A DNA stretch of 43,424 nt, taken from the NCBI GenBank assembly GCA_027067955.1, contig JAMOUW010000030.1, positions 1 to 43,424 on the forward strand. Reading direction: 5' to 3'. The first letter of the stretch is position 1; every line of letters begins with the position of its first letter. The stretch comes from Thermaceae bacterium. Lineage in GTDB: Bacteria; Deinococcota; Deinococci; Deinococcales; Marinithermaceae. Of this stretch, positions 40,248 to 43,424 are shown one piece after another. The position numbers and the translations under genes are program-made. Below the pieces are notes generated by a model. The model had not been told where the DNA came from, made no database searches, and worked only from the letters and a program-made list of their open reading frames with translations.

Positions 40248-42560
40248 ATGCGAATCAAGAAAGTAGGCGTTGTCGGCGCAGGCACCATGGGCAGCGGCAT
40301 TGCCGCCCTGCTGGCCTCGGTAGGCGTACCCGTGGTGCTGCTGGACATTCCCGGCAAAGACGACCCGCTGGAGTACGTCAAGCGGGGGCTCGAGCGCGCC
40401 AAGAAGACCAAACCGGCGGCCTTCATGCGTAAGGACCGCGCCGAGCTGATCACCATTGGCAACACCCGCGACGACCTGGAGCTTCTCAAGAACGTTGACT
40501 GGGTCATCGAAGCAATCATCGAAAAGCTCGAGCCCAAGCAGGAGCTCTACGCGCGCCTCGAAGAGATCCTCCCCGAGCACGCGATCGTGAGCTCGAACAC
40601 CTCGGGCATTCCTATGAAGGCGCTGCTCGAGAGGCGCAGCGACCGCTTCAAGAAGCGCTTTTTGGGCACCCACTTCTTCAACCCGCCGCGTTACCTGCAC
40701 CTGCTGGAGATCATCCCCACCCCCCACACCGACCCGGCGGTGCTCGAGACCATCGAGAACTTTGGCGACCGCATCCTTGGCAAGGGGCTGGTGCGCGCCA
40801 AGGACGTGCCCGGCTTCATCGCCAACCGCCTGGGCGTCTACGGGATGCTCAAGGCCGTGGCGCTGATGGAGAAGCACGACCTCACCATTGACGAGGTGGA
40901 CGCGCTCACCGGCCCGCTGATCGGCCGGCCCAAGAGCGCCATCTTCCGCACCGCCGACCTGACCGGCCTGGACGTGCTCAAGATGGTCGCCGACGAGCTG
41001 GCCCACACCACCGGCGAGGACTTCTCGCTGCCCGACTGGGTCCTCAAGGTCATCGAGGGCGGCTGCCTGGGCGACAAGACCAAGTGCGGCTTCTACAAGA
41101 AAGAGGGCAAGGAGATCTACACCCTCGACTGGAAGACGCTCGAGTACCGGCCGCGCCAGAAGCCGAAGATCCCCGGCGTGGACGAGGCCAAGCAGCTCTC
41201 CCTGCCCAAGCGGATAGCCGCGGTGCTCGACCTGCCCGGCAAGTACGGCGCCTTCATGCGCGACCTCTTTGCTGTTAGCAGCCAGTACACCCTGGCCAAG
41301 ACGCCTCTGGTCGCCTACGACATCGTCAGCGTGGACCGCGCCCTGGGGTGGGGCTTCGGCTGGCGGATGGGCCCCTTCGAGCAGATGGACGCCGTTGGCC
41401 TGGAGAAGACCGCCGAGCTAATCGAAGCCGCCGGGCTGGAAAAACCCGAGCTGCTGGCCAAGACCGAGGGCTCGTTCTACAAGAAGGAAGGCACCGAGCG
41501 CAAGATGCTGGCGCTCGAGGGCGGCTACGTACCGGTACCCGTGCGGCCCGGCGTGATCGAGATCCAGACGCTCAAGGACGCCGGCAAGGTGGTCAAGGAG
41601 TCCAAGGACGCCGGGCTCTACGACCTCGGCGACGGCGTGCTGCTGCTCGAGTTCCGCACCAAGATGGGCGCGCTGGGCGAGGGCGTCTTCAAGATGCTCG
41701 ACTACGGCATGAAGTACATCGAGCAGAACGACCTGACCGGCCTGGTGGTCGGCCGCGAAGACGACCGCGCCTTCTCCGCCGGTGCCAACCTGGCGCTCAT
41801 CCTGATGCTGGCCCAGGAAGGCGACTGGGACGAGCTGGAAATGGCCGTGCGGCTCTTCCAGAAGAGCACCATGCGCCTGCGCGAGGCTCCCTTCCCGGTG
41901 GTGGTGGCCCCCTTTGGCCTGACCCTGGGCGGCGGCTGCGAGATGACGCTGCACGCTGATCGGGTCCAGGCGGCGGCCGAGAGCTACATCGGCCTGGTCG
42001 AGGTGGGCGTGGGTCTGATCCCGGCTGGCGGCGGCACCAAGGAGCTGCTCTTCCGCTTTAGCGAGGACCTGGCCCCCTACGTTGGCGCCGAGGCCGACCC
42101 CTTTGCCGCGGTCAAGCGGGCCTTCGAGATCATCGCCATGGCCAGGACCTCGACCAGCGCCCTTGAGGCCTTCGAGATCGGCTACCTGCGCCGCGGCGAC
42201 CGCATTTCGGTCAACAAGGACCGCCTGCTGGCCGACGCCAAGCAGCGGGTCCTCGACCTGGCGCCCGACTACGTCAGCCCGGTGCGCGGCAAGATTACCG
42301 CGCTCGGTAAGGAGGCGCTGGGCAACCTCAAGTACGCCGTCTGGAGCTTCCGCGAGGCCGGCCAGATTACCGACCACGAGGTCAAGATCGCCAGCGAGCT
42401 GGCCTACGTCCTCTCCGGCGGCGACGGCCCGCCGCGCCAGGTGAGCGAGTGGGACATTCTCGACCTCGAGCGCGAGGCCTTCCTCAAGCTGCTCGGTACC
42501 CGCAAGACCCAGGAGCGGATCGCCCACACCCTCAAGACGGGCAAGCCGCTGCGTAACTAA
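40248..42560 (+). CDS. 3-hydroxyacyl-CoA dehydrogenase / enoyl-CoA hydratase fusion (FadN-like)
   Basis: A 770-aa beta-oxidation enzyme. The NAD-binding dehydrogenase is N-terminal: [19 protein letters not shown] (about 6-24), [15 protein letters not shown] (about 87-101), [14 protein letters not shown] (about 143-156, catalytic His) and GFIANRLGV. The crotonase domain is C-terminal with [13 protein letters not shown] (about 504) and [19 protein letters not shown] (about 583). This order is the reverse of E. coli FadB and matches FadN of Gram-positives and Thermus. Strong SD AAGGAGG. Very high G+C and strict codon bias suggest high expression. The thiolase follows after 11 nt. Confidence 0.95.
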   Translation: MRIKKVGVVGAGTMGSGIAALLASVGVPVVLLDIPGKDDPLEYVKRGLERAKKTKPAAFMRKDRAELITIGNTRDDLELLKNVDWVIEAIIEKLEPKQELYARLEEILPEHAIVSSNTSGIPMKALLERRSDRFKKRFLGTHFFNPPRYLHLLEIIPTPHTDPAVLETIENFGDRILGKGLVRAKDVPGFIANRLGVYGMLKAVALMEKHDLTIDEVDALTGPLIGRPKSAIFRTADLTGLDVLKMVADELAHTTGEDFSLPDWVLKVIEGGCLGDKTKCGFYKKEGKEIYTLDWKTLEYRPRQKPKIPGVDEAKQLSLPKRIAAVLDLPGKYGAFMRDLFAVSSQYTLAKTPLVAYDIVSVDRALGWGFGWRMGPFEQMDAVGLEKTAELIEAAGLEKPELLAKTEGSFYKKEGTERKMLALEGGYVPVPVRPGVIEIQTLKDAGKVVKESKDAGLYDLGDGVLLLEFRTKMGALGEGVFKMLDYGMKYIEQNDLTGLVVGREDDRAFSAGANLALILMLAQEGDWDELEMAVRLFQKSTMRLREAPFPVVVAPFGLTLGGGCEMTLHADRVQAAAESYIGLVEVGVGLIPAGGGTKELLFRFSEDLAPYVGAEADPFAAVKRAFEIIAMARTSTSALEAFEIGYLRRGDRISVNKDRLLADAKQRVLDLAPDYVSPVRGKITALGKEALGNLKYAVWSFREAGQITDHEVKIASELAYVLSGGDGPPRQVSEWDILDLEREAFLKLLGTRKTQERIAHTLKTGKPLRN

Positions 42561-42571
42561 AGGAGGAGATG

Positions 42572-43424
42572 ATGCGCGAAGCCGTAATCGTAAGCGCCGC
42601 CCGTACGCCGGTGGCCAAGGGTAAGAAGAACGGAGCGCTGGCCAGCGTCCACCCGGTGGAACTGAGCGCTCTGGTAATGAAGGAAACCGTCGGCCGCGTC
42701 GGCCTCGATCCGGCCAAGATCGACGACGTCCTCTGGGGTTGCGCCATGCCCGAGGCCTCGCAGGGGCTGAACATTGCCCGCCTCTCGCTCCTAAAGGCCG
42801 GTTTTCCGGTTGAGGTGCCGGGGGCGACGATCAACCGCTTCTGCTCCAGCGGCCTGCAGACGATCGCCATGGCCGCCCAGTCGATCATCAGCGGCATCAA
42901 CGACGTGGTGCTGGCCGGCGGCATCGAGATGATGAGTCAGGTACCGATGTCGGGCTTCAACTACCGGCTCGAAGAAAGCCTGACCCCCGATACCTGGAGC
43001 CCCGAAACCTACTCCAGCTACATCGGCATGGGTTTTACCGCCGAGCGGGTAGCCGAGCGCTGGGGCGTCAGCCGCGAGGACCAAGACAAATGGGCGTTGC
43101 GCAGCCATCAGAAGGCGCACGCCGCCGAGAGCGCCGGCAAGTTCAAAGACGAAACGATCCCGGTGCCGGTCAAGAAGTTCAGCTGGCAGGGGCGCAAAAA
43201 GAAGGTTACAGAAGTAGTCTTCGACCGCGAAGAGCTGATCCGGCCGGATACCAACCTCGAGGCTCTGGCCAAGCTGCGGCCGGCCTTCAAACAGGGAGGC
43301 ACCGTGACCGCCGGTAACGCCAGCCCCTACTCCGACGGCGCCGCCGGCGTGCTGGTAATGGAAAAATCGGTTGCCGAGGCGCTGGGCCTGCCCATTCTGG
43401 CCAGGTTCGTTACCTTCCAGGTGG
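42572..43424 (+). CDS. fadA: Acetyl-CoA C-acyltransferase (FadA-like thiolase), truncated by window edge
   Basis: The first 284 residues of a thiolase that would cleave 3-ketoacyl-CoA after FadN. It has the N-terminal [18 protein letters not shown] and the nucleophile Cys91 in [13 protein letters not shown]. The sequence continues through [17 protein letters not shown] and the conserved [14 protein letters not shown] near 250. The C-terminal His and Cys are beyond the edge. Two adjacent ATG codons (42569 and 42572) follow AGGAGG; the second has the better spacing. It forms an operon with the FadN-like gene. Confidence 0.95.
   Translation, partial: MREAVIVSAARTPVAKGKKNGALASVHPVELSALVMKETVGRVGLDPAKIDDVLWGCAMPEASQGLNIARLSLLKAGFPVEVPGATINRFCSSGLQTIAMAAQSIISGINDVVLAGGIEMMSQVPMSGFNYRLEESLTPDTWSPETYSSYIGMGFTAERVAERWGVSREDQDKWALRSHQKAHAAESAGKFKDETIPVPVKKFSWQGRKKKVTEVVFDREELIRPDTNLEALAKLRPAFKQGGTVTAGNASPYSDGAAGVLVMEKSVAEALGLPILARFVTFQV

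Noticed and set aside
39885-41006. 373-codon minus-strand frame spanning the fadN start
   Set aside because: Only its last 50 codons (the FadD N-terminus) are real; the rest is antisense to fadN.
41348-42527. Large open frames in other frames of the fadN-like gene, including a 369-codon antisense one
   Set aside because: They mirror the high-G+C third codon positions of a clearly recognisable enzyme; the compositions (Arg/Pro or Gly/Leu rich) are typical shadows.

Overview
The window looks like a chromosomal segment of a Thermaceae-type bacterium (phylum Deinococcota). The evidence is: rpmH lies wholly inside an N-terminally extended rnpA, an arrangement known from Thermus; a short acetyltransferase-fold protein closely resembles a Thermus thermophilus protein I recall as TTHA1254 (DUF1999); many genes appear leaderless, with a TAnnnT box 6-7 nt before the start codon, as is common in Deinococcota; and acs, ppdK, aconitase A and a FadN-type beta-oxidation enzyme are present. 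G+C is about 60 percent by eye. I cannot name the genus.

Layout. (1) 1-6.1 kb: the tail of an FAD-linked oxidase, a small unknown gene, then the minus-strand operon rpmH/rnpA-yidD-yidC-jag-prmC-suhB for ribosome, RNase P, membrane insertion and release-factor methylation. A decayed IS481/IS3-like element sits between its promoter and tRNA-Leu. (2) 6.1-8.0 kb: tRNA-Leu(CAG), a leaderless trpS, and scpA. (3) 8.0-14 kb: an HD-GYP/GAF sensor protein, a thiolase, and a guanine deaminase-DUF503-flavin reductase operon. (4) 14-20.5 kb: aconitase preceded by a small HMA-fold protein, a DUF1999 protein, a vWA membrane protein and a large secreted protein of unknown function. (5) 20.5-22.8 kb: tsaB, divergent from an archaeal-type ATP-dependent DNA ligase. 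(6) 22.8-24.1 kb: a non-coding island of diverged nested-palindrome repeats. (7) 24.1-27.3 kb: two multipass membrane proteins, then DUF58 and MoxR on the other strand. (8) 27.3-31.3 kb: tdk, hsp20, miaA, acs. (9) 31.4-36.6 kb: a Fur-family regulator with an ABC metal transporter, an IscR/Rrf2-like regulator, and ppdK. (10) 36.7 kb to the end: a fatty-acid degradation locus with two tandem fadD genes (one frameshifted), divergent from a fadN-like gene and fadA, with palindromic operators between them.

Functionally, the right half and the single thiolase at 10.6 kb point to growth on fatty acids and acetate: FadD activation, the FadN/FadA cycle, Acs, aconitase, and PPDK for gluconeogenic PEP. 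The most interesting points are the rpmH-in-rnpA overlap with an apparently relocated rnpA start codon, the IS element abutting a tRNA promoter, the archaeal-type ligase, the covarying palindromic repeats, the Fur-like box on the Fur-family promoter, and the shared promoter motifs of the fad locus. I found no wholly new defence or enzyme system. The least explained coding pair is the secreted protein plus vWA protein at 17.5-20.5 kb.
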